Positions 9,650-19,416 of a DNA stretch of 64,000 nucleotides are shown here, piece after piece. Position numbers and translations under genes: made by a program. Every line of letters starts with the position of its first letter. The first letter of the stretch is position 1. Origin of the DNA: JAWBMQ01 sp038828875 (GTDB lineage: Archaea; Nanobdellota; Nanobdellia; Woesearchaeales; JAWBMQ01); contig JAWBMQ010000001.1 in NCBI GenBank assembly GCA_038828875.1, positions 62,001 to 126,000 of the forward strand, read 5' to 3'. The notes under the pieces are model-generated. The model ran no database searches and was not told the DNA's origin. It saw only the letters and a program-made list of their open reading frames with translations.

Positions 9650-12351
9650 ATGGAGAATAATGAAACGTTATCAGTATCAACTCCTGCAATGAAACAATGG
9701 AAGCAAATTAAAGAAAAGTATCCTGATCATTTAATTCTTTTTAGAATGGGAGATTTTTATGAAATGTTTTATGATGATGCTAAGGAAGGTTCAAAGATTT
9801 TAGGAATTGCTCTAACAAAAAGAGGAACTACGGAAAAAGTGCCATTAGCTGGAATTCCTGTAAAAAGTTTAGAAATGTATATGAAAAAGTTAGTAGAATC
9901 TAATAAAAAGATAGTTATAGTGGAACAATTAGAGGATCCAAAAACAGCTAAAGGGGTTGTTAAGAGAGGAGTTTTTAAAGAAATTACTCCTGGAACTATT
10001 TCGTTTTCAGATCTTCTGAATGAGCAAGAAAACAATTATTTAGCGATAATTCATTATAATGAAAGATTTTTTTTGTTGTTAGCTGATATATCTACTAGAG
10101 ATTTGTTATACTTTCACAGTGCTTCCTTTGAAGATATTTTAGTTAAATTACTGCTTTATAAACCAAAAGAGATTTTGTTAGATAAAAATTTCAATTTAGA
10201 TGTTTTTCAGGATCATAAGGATGAATTTTACTTCACTTTTTTGGATTTTTCAGAATTTGATAAAGTAGAACAAGAAATAACTTTTTCGGATGATTATTCT
10301 CAGCAGTTTCTTGAAACTTTTTCAGTACTATACAATTATGTGAAAAAAACACAATTAGTAGATAATGTTTATTTTAAAACTCCTCAAAATTTAAGTAACG
10401 AAAAATATATGTATTTAGATGATATTACAATATACAACCTTGATTTAATTAGAAATTCTTACACTAATTCAGAAAAAGGATCTTTGTTAGAAGCAATAAA
10501 TGGTTGCGTTACTTCTTTTGGTAATAGGTTATTAAGAAGAATTATTGTTCAACCTTTGATAGATATTAAAGAGATTAACAAAAGGCACAATTTAGTAGAA
10601 TATTTAACGAATAATGTAGTAATTTTGGAATCAATACGATCAATATTAAAGGAATTTTTTGATTTAGAAAGGATTGTAGGAAGAATAAACAATAATACAG
10701 CAAAAGCACAAGATTTAATTCAGTTGAAATATTCTTTGAATAAGTATAAAGAATTGTTTTCTTATTTGGAAAACATTAAGGCATACATAGCTTTTGAAGA
10801 TCCTAAATTCTTAGAAGAATTGATAAATTTTCTTGAAGGATCAATAAATGATGATTATACTTTAGATTATATCATAAAACCAGGATACAATGAAGAATTA
10901 GATGAATTAAGAAATATAAAAAATTCAGCAGAAGAGTACATAAAAAATATTGAAGCTTTAGAAAAGGAAAGAACAGGAATAGTAAATTTAAAAGTGAAGT
11001 ATAATTCTGTTTTTGGTTTTTTCATTGAGGTTCCGAAAGGGCAAATCGATAAAGTGCCTAAAAATTATATAAGAAAACAAACTTTAGTGAATGCAGAAAG
11101 GTATATTACTCCAGAGCTTAAGGATTTTGAAATAAAATATTTGAGTGCAGAAGAAAGAATTAAAGAGTTAGAGGATTTTCTATTTAAAGAGATAGTAGAT
11201 AAAAGTAAAACTTATTCCAGTTTAATACTTTCTATTTCAGATAAATTAGCTTACTTAGATGTTTTAATTGGTTTTGCTACAATAGCTTTGAATTATAATT
11301 ACGTAAGACCTGTTTTTCAAAGCAATGATATAATTATTCTTGAAGGACGTCATCCAGTTGTAGAAAGAACAACTAATTTTGTTTCTAATGATACTCATTT
11401 AGAAGATAAACAGATTCATATAATTACTGGTCCAAATATGTCAGGAAAAAGCACATATTTAAGACAAGTAGCAATAATTCAGCTTTTAGCTCAAATTGGT
11501 TCTTTTGTACCTGCAAAGTATGCTAAACTTTGTTTAGTTGATGCTATTTTTACTAGAATAGGTGCTAGAGATAATGTTGCATATGGAGAAAGTACATTTA
11601 TGGTAGAAATGAAAGAAACTGCAAACATATTAAACAAAGCAACAAAAAATAGTTTAATTATTCTTGATGAAGTTGGAAGAGGAACATCTACTTACGATGG
11701 AATTAGTTTAGCATGGAGCATAATTGAATATATTCTTTTCAAAATCCAAGCTAAAACATTGTTTGCTACCCATTATCATGTTTTAACTCATATGGAAGAA
11801 TTGTATCATAACGTAAAAAATTATCATACTTTAATAGAAGAATCGGAAAATGGAATAATCTTCAAAAGAAAAATTGTAGAAGGTGGTTTAGATAAGAGNN
11901 NNNNNNNNNNNNNNNNNNNNNNNNNNNNNNNNNNNNNNNNNNNNNNNNNNNNNNNNNNNNNNNNNNNNNNNNNNNNNNNNNNNNNNNNNNNNNNNNCCAT
12001 TATCATGTTTTAACTCATATGGAAGAATTGTATCATAACGTAAAAAATTATCATACTTTAATAGAAGAATCGGAAAATGGAATAATCTTCAAAAGAAAAA
12101 TTGTAGAAGGTGGTTTAGATAAGAGCTACGGTATTGAAGTCGCTAAGCTAGCAAAATTACCACAATATGTTATTGATCGTGCATATTTGCTTCAAAAAGC
12201 TTTTGAAAAGTATGACAATATGAAGGATAATGTGATTAGAGCACTGTATTCTGTGTATGAAGAAGATAGAAAAAAGATAACAAAGGAAAAGAAGAAGGAA
12301 GATGTTGAAAAGAATAAAAAGTTGGATGATTGGTTTAAAAATAATCACTGA
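9650..12351 (+). CDS. mutS: DNA mismatch repair protein MutS, interrupted by an assembly gap
   Basis: MutS recognises mismatches as a dimeric ABC-type ATPase. The N-terminal mismatch-binding motif GDFYEMF lies near residue 34. The Walker A motif GPNMSGKST (about residue 596) and Walker B region LDEVGRGTSTYDG (about 672) are intact, and the C-terminal SYGIEVAKLA motif follows the gap. The run of N at 11899-11996 is flanked by an exact 129-base duplicate (11770-11898 equals 11997-12125). Removing one copy and the N run (227 bases) restores a single frame of 2,475 bases and 824 residues, a normal MutS length. MutS1 is uncommon in archaea and usually thought to be acquired from bacteria. No mutL is seen here. 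Confidence 0.93.
11899..11996. other. Assembly gap (98 N) within mutS with duplicated flanks
   Basis: The contig ends on both sides share an identical 129-base sequence, so nothing is probably missing. The scaffolder seems to have placed two overlapping contigs side by side. Confidence 0.95.
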
Positions 12352-12397
12352 GGGGTAATAATAAATTTTATATATTTTATTTAACTATCGTTTTAAA

Positions 12398-12796
12398 ATG
12401 TCCTATTATAACACTGAGGATAATCGAAAGTTTGAGAATTTGGAAAAGATTGTTTTGGAGTTAGATGAAATCCTTTTCAACATTTATAATCAAAAATACG
12501 TAGAAGGAACTTCTTTGTTAGATAAGAGATATGTAACTTTTTATAATTCAGAAGAAATCATTGCAAGAATCTTTAAAACAATAATCGATAAAAATTTCGA
12601 TTATTTGCCTGATAGAATTCTTTTAAAAGATTCACTTGGCTTAGAGTATGGATATGATTTGAGAAAGAACCTCAACGATTTGATTGAAGAATTTATCTCT
12701 TTGAAAAAAGATTCTCTTTTTTTGATAGAAGAATTATTAGATAACAATGATATTTATGGACCAATTATAGAAAAATATAAAATTTTAAAATTTTAA
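12398..12796 (+). CDS. Hypothetical protein, helical and soluble
   Basis: I do not recognise this 132-residue protein. It looks mostly helical, charged and soluble, without a signal peptide or membrane segment. A TATA-like stretch (TTTTATATATTTTATTTAAC, about 12365-12384) lies at leaderless distance from the ATG. Its last codons overlap the end of the convergent coiled-coil gene by 4 bases. Confidence 0.6.
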   Translation: MSYYNTEDNRKFENLEKIVLELDEILFNIYNQKYVEGTSLLDKRYVTFYNSEEIIARIFKTIIDKNFDYLPDRILLKDSLGLEYGYDLRKNLNDLIEEFISLKKDSLFLIEELLDNNDIYGPIIEKYKILKF

Positions 12797-13614
12797 TTTT
12801 TTTTTGCTGCTTCTTTTTCTTGCTTTAGCATTGCTCTTTGATAGATAATTAAATCTTCAGTTGTTAATTTTTCTCCTTTCTTAACTTTTTCTAAGACTTT
12901 TAATTCATCATCACTTAATACAGATTCTTTTTCTTCTTTTTCTTTTCTTTCCTTTTCTCTCTTTTCTCTTTCTTGTTTTCTTTTCTCTTTGATTTCTTCT
13001 TCTTTTTTAGCTAATTCATCTTTTATCTTTATTATCTCTTCATTGATATCTTTTATTTCTTTTCTGATTTGATCTAATCTTTCACCATAAGTTTTGAATT
13101 TTGTTTTCTTTTGTTTTATTTCTGAAATCATGCTTGCAATTATCTTTTTGTTCATCCTTATTTTCATTTCAATGTTTCTTAAATTTTCTAAAATTTCCTT
13201 TTCAGAAGATGAAACTTCTTTTATTTTTGAAACTTTATCTAACATTGTTGCATATTCTTTTATCTTTTTTCTTATTTCAGTTTCTTTTTCTAAAGACATT
13301 ACAGTAGTTTCAATTTTTCTTTCAAGAATTGCAATATTTCTTCTTATTTCTTTTGGGCTTAACTTTACACCCATTTCTTTCATCTTTTGTTCTTTCAAAG
13401 CATTTAATTCTTTTTTCTGATTCAACAATTTGTTTTTCTCTTCAATGAGCTGAGAGATTTCTTTCTTTAACTCTTCAATCTTTTGATTATAGTTATTTCT
13501 AGATTCCTTGAATTTTTTTAACTCATCTATTTTTTGATTCAATTCTTCTATCAATTTCTTCTTCTTAGCATATAACTCTTCTTTTTTGATTTTTAATTCG
13601 TTTAAATCACTCAT
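12793..13614 (-). CDS. Long coiled-coil protein (COG1340-like)
   Basis: Nearly the whole protein is a lysine- and glutamate-rich coiled coil with heptad character. The segment near residues 75-110 (MGVKLSPKEIRRNIAILE) resembles the archaeal COG1340-type coiled-coil family of unknown function. The C-terminus (about residues 225-273) is a short ordered segment after a highly charged KEKREKERKEKEEK stretch. I chose the ATG at 13614, which lies a leaderless distance below a TATA-like TTATAATAAA; a TTG at 13632 would add six residues. A role as a spacer or scaffold protein is only a guess. Confidence 0.7.
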   Translation of the reverse strand: MSDLNELKIKKEELYAKKKKLIEELNQKIDELKKFKESRNNYNQKIEELKKEISQLIEEKNKLLNQKKELNALKEQKMKEMGVKLSPKEIRRNIAILERKIETTVMSLEKETEIRKKIKEYATMLDKVSKIKEVSSSEKEILENLRNIEMKIRMNKKIIASMISEIKQKKTKFKTYGERLDQIRKEIKDINEEIIKIKDELAKKEEEIKEKRKQEREKREKERKEKEEKESVLSDDELKVLEKVKKGEKLTTEDLIIYQRAMLKQEKEAAKKN

Positions 13615-13743
13615 TTTCTCTCGCCCAACCAAGTTTATTATAAAAAATGAATAGGAACTAAATTTTCTAATAAGTTCAAAATTATAAAATTTTGTTTTTT
13701 GATAAATTAAAAAATAAAAAATAATAAAAATTTTTTAAAATGT

Positions 13744-14052
<309 letters not shown>

Positions 14053-14082
14053 CTTTTTCACCTCTAAAAAATACACATGATT

Positions 14083-14946
14083 TTAGCTGATTTGGGAATT
14101 AAGGTAGTTAGCAACTTGTTCTCCTTTTGCTAACAATCTTTCAATAGTGTCCTTTGAAATATATTCAATTTCAGTAGCTAAAGCAATACTCTCTTTTGCA
14201 ATTTTACCAATAATAGTTTCTGCATTATCTTTGCTTATATAACCAATTTCACAGCTTAAAGCAAATGCTTGTTTGCTGAAATCTGTAATCAAATTGACGT
14301 AATATGTTTCATCAATATCCAATATTGCACTTTCATAAACGATTCCATCTTCATATACTGCATGAACGTTTAATCCAATTTCAATAGGTTGAATGTTAAA
14401 CCTTTTCAACATTTCTGCTAATTTTGCAGAGATTACTTGACCTGCTTTTGCAACAACTGTATCTTGCTTAACAACAACTTTACCTTTTTCTACTCCTGTT
14501 TTTACTCCTAATTGTCCTAATTCTCCTATTATTGGACCAGGTGCAAAAGGAGTAGGTCCTGCAGGAATTACTAAATCTTTTGGTGCAACTTGTCCTGCTT
14601 TTGCAAAGGTTTGTGTTCTACTTTTCTTCAATAATTTGTACAAACTGAAAGGATTTTCATCAGTGAATAAAATACCAATTTGACCATCCAAATACTTTTC
14701 TAATTGTTCAATACCTTTTTTAGTCTTTTTAGCTTCTTCTAAAGCATAAAATGCTAAAGTTTTTTTAACTATTTTGATTTTGGTTTTGTTTTTAGCTAAA
14801 GTTCTTCTCATAGTTTGTAATTGATATGTTGGCAAATTGTTAACATCAAAAATACCAACAACTTTATGAGAATTAATTTCTTTTACGAGTTCATTAACTA
14901 ATTCTTTTTTCCATTTTGCAACATGAGCTTTAGGTTTTTGTTCCAT
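14083..14946 (-). CDS. rplP0: Large subunit ribosomal protein P0 (uL10)
   Basis: P0 is the stalk base. It binds 23S rRNA through its N-terminal domain (HVAKWKKELVNELVKEI; MRRTLAKNKTKIKIVKKTLA) and carries P1 dimers on its C-terminal helices. A region typical of archaeal P0 follows with GPTPFAPGPIIGELGQLGVKTGVEKGK. The protein ends at about 287 residues without the acidic P1-like tail often seen in archaeal P0. The ATG at 14946 is used; GGTGA lies just upstream and a GTG at 14955 would overlap that motif. Confidence 0.93.
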   Translation of the reverse strand: MEQKPKAHVAKWKKELVNELVKEINSHKVVGIFDVNNLPTYQLQTMRRTLAKNKTKIKIVKKTLAFYALEEAKKTKKGIEQLEKYLDGQIGILFTDENPFSLYKLLKKSRTQTFAKAGQVAPKDLVIPAGPTPFAPGPIIGELGQLGVKTGVEKGKVVVKQDTVVAKAGQVISAKLAEMLKRFNIQPIEIGLNVHAVYEDGIVYESAILDIDETYYVNLITDFSKQAFALSCEIGYISKDNAETIIGKIAKESIALATEIEYISKDTIERLLAKGEQVANYLNSQIS

Positions 14947-14959
14947 CTTATTCACCTTC

Positions 14960-15607
14960 TTATAATTCTAATTTTACTTTAGGAGACATTGTTTTTTTAA
15001 GATAAATATGAGCAATACTGGATTTTCCTCCAGGTAAGTGAGAGACAATATGATTTACTGCTGTAATAATATTTTCAGCAACTTCTTCGGGTTTTTGTTT
15101 TTCATGACCTACTGAAATTTGAATGTGTAATTGATCTTTAACTTGAATGTTTTGAGTTCTTTTCAAATTATTAACAATTGTTTTTAAATCACTGTTATTT
15201 GTGAAAATTGCTCCTGTTTTTGGGTTTGGCATCTTTTTTCTAGGACCTAAAACTTTACCGAATAACTTTGCAATTTTTGGCATCATTTCTTGATGTGCCA
15301 TGAAAATATCATATTCTTTAGCCAATTTCTTAACGTCATTTTCATCTTTGATCTTTTCTAAATCAGCAGGAGAAATAACTTTATCAGCTACTGCTTTAGT
15401 TTGTTCTAACATCGTAGCAGAAGTGATTGCACAAATTTTTTGATCATGTTTTACTTCATGAGGCAATAGAATAGGACCATTAATTTGACCTTGAATCTTA
15501 TTTATATCAACATTTTTTAAAACTACAATTAAATCGTACGTTTGCACGAAATTTCTCTTATATTGTTCTAATTCTTTGATTAAGTTTATAATTTTTTCCT
15601 TTTCCAT
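14960..15607 (-). CDS. rpl1: Large subunit ribosomal protein uL1
   Basis: uL1 forms the L1 stalk that moves deacylated tRNA out of the E site, and in many organisms it represses its own operon. Family motifs include GKVLGPRKKMPNPKTGAIF (about residues 118-136) and the C-terminal HIYLKKTMSPKVKL. The start is the ATG at 15607, directly after GGGGAGGTGA; the open frame extends 22 codons further but through the structured leader. It is the first gene of the uL1-P0-P1 operon. Confidence 0.95.
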   Translation of the reverse strand: MEKEKIINLIKELEQYKRNFVQTYDLIVVLKNVDINKIQGQINGPILLPHEVKHDQKICAITSATMLEQTKAVADKVISPADLEKIKDENDVKKLAKEYDIFMAHQEMMPKIAKLFGKVLGPRKKMPNPKTGAIFTNNSDLKTIVNNLKRTQNIQVKDQLHIQISVGHEKQKPEEVAENIITAVNHIVSHLPGGKSSIAHIYLKKTMSPKVKLEL

Positions 15608-15617
15608 CGTTTCACCT

Positions 15618-15650
15618 CCCCTTCTATGCTCTTTGCATAGTCCAGCGGGG
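15618..15650 (-). promoter_or_regulatory. Leader hairpin covering the uL1 Shine-Dalgarno region, possible L1 autoregulatory site
   Basis: Read on the minus strand, the leader folds as CCCC, a six-base internal loop strand (GCUGGA), CUAUGC, loop AAAGA, GCAUAG, AA, GGGG. The last GGGG is the first part of the GGGGAGGTGA ribosome binding site of uL1. The hairpin begins about where transcription should start. uL1 proteins are known to bind stem-internal-loop-stem mRNA mimics of their 23S site; binding here is inferred. Confidence 0.55.
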
Positions 15651-15673
15651 TTAATAAAGTGAAAAATGAACAA

Positions 15674-15682
15674 TTTATAAAT
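15674..15682. promoter_or_regulatory. Shared TATA element of a divergent promoter (uL1 operon / JAMM gene)
   Basis: TTTATAAAT is nearly palindromic. On the minus strand it is about 24 bases before the probable uL1 transcript start. On the plus strand it lies 21-29 bases before the ATG at 15703, fitting a leaderless transcript. One element may therefore serve both directions. Confidence 0.5.
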
Positions 15683-15702
15683 ATTTTTGTTTTTAATAAT
15701 TT

Positions 15703-16182
15703 ATGCAAAATAATTCAAAAAAGAAAGTTAGATTGATAGTTGTTGATCCTAAAATTAGAGAAGCAATTAGAGAATTTTATTCAACTGAAAGTGAGATTTT
15801 GTTTCTTTTGAAAGGATATTTTGATGATGGCATTGCTTATGTTTATGATATCTTTTATGTGAAGCAGTATTCAAATTCTGTTTCTGTGTTCTTTTATGAA
15901 CCTTTTGAAAAATACATTGGAACATTACATACTCATCCTATTAACTCAGAACCAAGCAAACAAGATTTTTTTACATTCAACAAAGTTGGAGGGATTCATA
16001 TCCTTTACGATGGTGATGAATTTAAAGGCTATGACAAAGATGGAAATTATATTGATGTTGTTTTTAGAGAAGTGAAAAAGAAAAAACAAAAACCAATGCC
16101 ATTTTACAAAGTGCTAATAATCTTTTTCTATATATGTATTATATTATTTTTAATCTTCGGATTTATCTATTTGATCAGATGA
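15703..16182 (+). CDS. JAMM/MPN-domain metalloprotease with C-terminal membrane anchor
   Basis: The zinc motif is visible as GTLHTHPINSEPSKQD (about residues 75-90), matching HxHPx(5-6)PSxxD of JAMM isopeptidases. The upstream glutamate is probably in STESEILFLLKG (about residues 26-37). Archaeal JAMM proteins remove ubiquitin-like SAMP tags, and bacterial or viral ones cut other peptides. After a basic stretch (KKKKQKP) the protein ends in one hydrophobic segment (about residues 136-157), so the catalytic domain is probably tail-anchored facing the cytoplasm. The stop overlaps the convergent NFACT-R gene by 33 bases. Confidence 0.75.
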   Translation: MQNNSKKKVRLIVVDPKIREAIREFYSTESEILFLLKGYFDDGIAYVYDIFYVKQYSNSVSVFFYEPFEKYIGTLHTHPINSEPSKQDFFTFNKVGGIHILYDGDEFKGYDKDGNYIDVVFREVKKKKQKPMPFYKVLIIFFYICIILFLIFGFIYLIR

Positions 16183-17016
16183 TCTTTCTCTTTTGAAAAA
16201 GCTTAAATCGCAATTACCTGATGGCATGATTCTTTGTACTTCATTTTCATCTACGTTAAAGAATTTAGCAATCAATTTGATTGCTTCAATATACTTTCTT
16301 TTGTTACCTTTTTTTATCAAAACGTAATCAGTATTGAACAATTCGCTGAAGAAAATTGTAGTTTTTATCGGAGCGATCATTAAAACATCATTGATTAATG
16401 TGATTCCTAAACCTAGTTCAACGTTAATTATGTTTTTTTCTCCGTAAATCATGAAACTTCCTTTGCTAAGGTATTCTCCTGATGGTGCTTTTTTACTCAC
16501 TTGTTCAGGCTTTACATAGAAAGCATCACTTACCGTAAATTCACTTTTCCATAATTTAGAAAAAGAAGAAACAAAGATTGCACATTCTTCTAGTTCGTTT
16601 ATTTCAGATTCCTTATTTTTCAATGTTTCATAAATTTCAGGAAAATAATTTTCAATCTTTTCTTTTAATTTTAAAATTCCAAAAGGACTTCCAGGTGTTA
16701 AGGTGTGAAAAACTAAATCAGTATCTTCTAAATGTTTCTTTATTATAATTTCGTTAGTTGTTGCATCTTTTCCAGCTATAAATAAATGACCATTATTAGT
16801 TATAAACCAATGAAATTTTTCGAACCAAAATTTTCTTTCCCGCAATATTTTTTCTTTTTTTGATTTTAATTCGATTTCACGATTTTTAATTTTTTCTTCC
16901 ATTTCGTTTATTGCTTCTTCCGCACCTTTAATTTTGTTTTTTAACTTCTTTATTTCTTCGTAAATATCATTTACGTTTTCATTTATGCTTTTCTTGTAGT
17001 TTAATCTAATTTCCAT
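16150..17016 (-). CDS. NFACT-R (DUF814) domain protein lacking the NFACT-N half
   Basis: An N-terminal coiled coil (about residues 10-60) leads into an NFACT-R domain (KFWFEKFHWFITNNG, GKDATTNEIIIKKH, DLVFHTLTPGSPFGILK; about residues 62-120), followed by SFMIYGEKN. NFACT proteins (Rqc2/RqcH) bind 60S/50S subunits carrying stalled peptidyl-tRNA and can add tails to the nascent chain. The family is normally 550-650 residues with an N-terminal NFACT-N and HhH part, which is absent here (288 residues). It may be a stand-alone R-domain protein or partner of a separate N-half encoded elsewhere. Confidence 0.75.
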   Translation of the reverse strand: MEIRLNYKKSINENVNDIYEEIKKLKNKIKGAEEAINEMEEKIKNREIELKSKKEKILRERKFWFEKFHWFITNNGHLFIAGKDATTNEIIIKKHLEDTDLVFHTLTPGSPFGILKLKEKIENYFPEIYETLKNKESEINELEECAIFVSSFSKLWKSEFTVSDAFYVKPEQVSKKAPSGEYLSKGSFMIYGEKNIINVELGLGITLINDVLMIAPIKTTIFFSELFNTDYVLIKKGNKRKYIEAIKLIAKFFNVDENEVQRIMPSGNCDLSFFKRERSSDQIDKSED

Positions 17017-17076
17017 TTTTATCTTTTAAGAAATAAAAAGATAACATTTAAATATTGCTCTTTTTTAATCAAAGAG

Positions 17077-18432
17077 ATGAAAATTGCAATATTTACAGAT
17101 ACGTTTTATCCAGAGGTTAACGGAGTTGTAACTTTTGTTCTAAATGTTTCATCTTTTCTTAAACAACATGAATTCTACATCTTCGCACCAGAATATCCTG
17201 ATGAAATGTACGGTAATAAAGTTAAGGAGAAGGATTTTGGAAGCAACGTTAAAGTTTACAGATATAAATCAATTAAGCTTGTTTCTAACCCTTCAACTAG
17301 AATTGTTGTAACCTCTTACGAACAGCTGAGAAAAGATTTTGAAAATATTTTACCTGATGTCATTCATGTTCAAACTTTCGGAATTATAGGTACTTATGGT
17401 TTAAAAGTTTCTAAAGAGTTTAACATTCCTGCAATAACTACATATCATACTTATTTTCCAGATTTCTTAACTTATCTCTCTCCAATAAGGCTATTAAAGC
17501 TAGATTATTTATTCGGTACTTTGATTTTCAAAAATGTTAAATTAGCGTTTAAAGAAACATATGAAAAAAATAGAAAAAATTTGCTAGGAAAAGCTTTAGA
17601 TTATGTATATATTGCTGCAGAATTGATTTATAATCAATTTAAACTGGTTACACATTTAACAAGCAAAGGATTAGATGCATTTTCTAAATCTTTTACATGG
17701 TATGTAACAAAAAACTTTTACAATGAATTTGATTTAATTACTGCACCATCAGAATGTATGGTAAGAACTTTGAAAGAGCATGGTGTGTATAAGCCAATAG
17801 TTTATTTAAGTAACGGTATTGAATTGGATAAATTTCAATACACAGAACATCATTTGGATCCTAAAAAAGAGATTAAATTGCTTCATGTTGGTAGGTTAGG
17901 TTTTGAAAAGAACATTGATGTGTTGTTAAGAATGATGAAATATTTGAATAAAAATGAAAAATACAAATTCAAGCTTGATATTGTAGGAGACGGACCAGCA
18001 AGAGCAGATTTAGAAAAGTTGAAAAAAGAATTAGCTTTAACAAATGTAGAATTTCATGGAATGGTTGCAAGAGATGAATTACCTAAGTATTACAAAGAAG
18101 CACATATTTTTGTTACTGCTAGTACTATTGAAACCCAAGGAATTGTTGTTTTAGAAGCAATGGCTACAGGATTGCCTGTTGTTGGAGCTAATAAGTTAGC
18201 TTTAGAAGATTTAATAATAGATAATTATAATGGTTTTAAAGCTTTGCCTTTTAATGCTCAAGATTTTGCTAAAAAAGTAATTTCTCTTGTTGAAAGTAAT
18301 AAATATGAAGAAATGTCAAAAAATGCAAAAAATACTGTGAAGGATCATGAAATTAGTACAATAATGAAAAAATTTGAGCAATTGTATGAAGATATGTATG
18401 AGATTCATAAATTATATTCTAAGTATATGTAA
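17077..18432 (+). CDS. GT4-family glycosyltransferase
   Basis: This is a GT-B fold glycosyltransferase. The N-terminus MKIAIFTDTFYPEVNGVVT is typical of PimB/diacylglycerol glucosyltransferase-like GT4 enzymes. The C-terminal half has HVGRLGFEKNIDVLL, GDGPARADLEKL (about residue 304) and the nucleotide-sugar site ETQGIVVLEAMATGLPVVG (about residue 350). It is longer than usual because of an insertion near residues 130-220. It probably glycosylates a lipid or surface glycan at the inner membrane face. It stands alone with its own short promoter region. Confidence 0.88.
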   Translation: MKIAIFTDTFYPEVNGVVTFVLNVSSFLKQHEFYIFAPEYPDEMYGNKVKEKDFGSNVKVYRYKSIKLVSNPSTRIVVTSYEQLRKDFENILPDVIHVQTFGIIGTYGLKVSKEFNIPAITTYHTYFPDFLTYLSPIRLLKLDYLFGTLIFKNVKLAFKETYEKNRKNLLGKALDYVYIAAELIYNQFKLVTHLTSKGLDAFSKSFTWYVTKNFYNEFDLITAPSECMVRTLKEHGVYKPIVYLSNGIELDKFQYTEHHLDPKKEIKLLHVGRLGFEKNIDVLLRMMKYLNKNEKYKFKLDIVGDGPARADLEKLKKELALTNVEFHGMVARDELPKYYKEAHIFVTASTIETQGIVVLEAMATGLPVVGANKLALEDLIIDNYNGFKALPFNAQDFAKKVISLVESNKYEEMSKNAKNTVKDHEISTIMKKFEQLYEDMYEIHKLYSKYM

Positions 18433-18444
18433 AAGATTTATTAA

Positions 18445-19416
18445 TTAGTAGGTAGAATTGAACTCATCGTGCAAGTCTTGTAAAAATTCATACTGAATTT
18501 CTATTAAATTTCTGTAGTATTGTGCATCTTCATTTGAAACTCTTGCTAAATGATCAACAAAAACTAATCCAAAAGGATAACCAAAAGCAAGTCCATCTTT
18601 TGAATGTTTATACAAGAATGATAATATTTCTTCAATATTCTTTATTTTAGAATCAATTCTGAAAACATAATTTTTCAAATCAGTAAATTTCACAGCGTAA
18701 ATTTCAAAATCATCTTTCTTTCCAATTTTAACAAACCAAGGAGTAGGAAATTTAACTTGATTGAAAAATCTTTCAAAACCTATGCCTGAAGAAGTTATCA
18801 ATCTTGATTTTTTTGAAATAGCAACAATGTTATCTATGGAAGCCATTAATTTTCTTTCTTCATCGTTAGCAGAATCTAAACTACCATCAAGAATTACTAA
18901 GGAAAATTCACTCAAAATTTTTGACAATTTCAATTCAAGCATTTTTCTTATTCTTGAGAATTTAGTATTATCATCTAGATCAGAACATTCAACAGTTTCA
19001 GGAATTGAAGTTATTAATTCTTTCTTTACTTTTTCAAGATCAATTTCTTCTTGCTTTATTTTAATTTCTTTTAGTTCATCAACATGAACATTGTACAAAA
19101 GTTTATTCTCTTTACTTTCAATAAGCTCTAAAGTAATATCAAATCTAAAAACACAGCCATATTGAAATTCTTTATTTTTGTATTTTGTAAAACCAACATA
19201 AACCAAGAAATTTATCAAATCAGTTTCATCAAAAATGATATTATTGCCACCATCAATAAAAAAAGTTTCAAAATCTTTTGAATTTTGATCAATTTTTCTA
19301 AAAGAATTTATGCTTATTTTTTCAGAGTTTATATCTTTGAAAAAAATTTCAAAATCATCATTTATTTTTTTATCTTCCAAAACTTTTTTCAAATTTTTTA
19401 ACTTTTCAATTTCCAT
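18445..19416 (-). CDS. nurA: NurA-type 5'-3' nuclease
   Basis: NurA works with the HerA ATPase and Mre11-Rad50 to resect DNA ends in archaea. The first metal site is seen as FFIDGGNNI (about residue 46), and the second region is SLVILDGSLD (about residue 176), followed by SSGIGFERF and the C-terminal GYPFGLVFVDHLARVS. The ATG at 19416 is chosen; it overlaps the end of the upstream Memo gene by 11 bases. No herA, mre11 or rad50 gene lies nearby. Confidence 0.8.
   Translation of the reverse strand: MEIEKLKNLKKVLEDKKINDDFEIFFKDINSEKISINSFRKIDQNSKDFETFFIDGGNNIIFDETDLINFLVYVGFTKYKNKEFQYGCVFRFDITLELIESKENKLLYNVHVDELKEIKIKQEEIDLEKVKKELITSIPETVECSDLDDNTKFSRIRKMLELKLSKILSEFSLVILDGSLDSANDEERKLMASIDNIVAISKKSRLITSSGIGFERFFNQVKFPTPWFVKIGKKDDFEIYAVKFTDLKNYVFRIDSKIKNIEEILSFLYKHSKDGLAFGYPFGLVFVDHLARVSNEDAQYYRNLIEIQYEFLQDLHDEFNSTY

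Noticed and set aside
11824..12006. Frames that run through the N run on the minus strand
   Set aside because: They consist largely of unknown residues and lie opposite mutS.
12019..12351. A separate small protein gene after mutS
   Set aside because: It is the C-terminal part of MutS cut off by the false duplication and gap.
13094..13420. Hydrophobic plus-strand frames opposite the coiled-coil gene
   Set aside because: They are shadows caused by the lysine/glutamate codons of the real gene.
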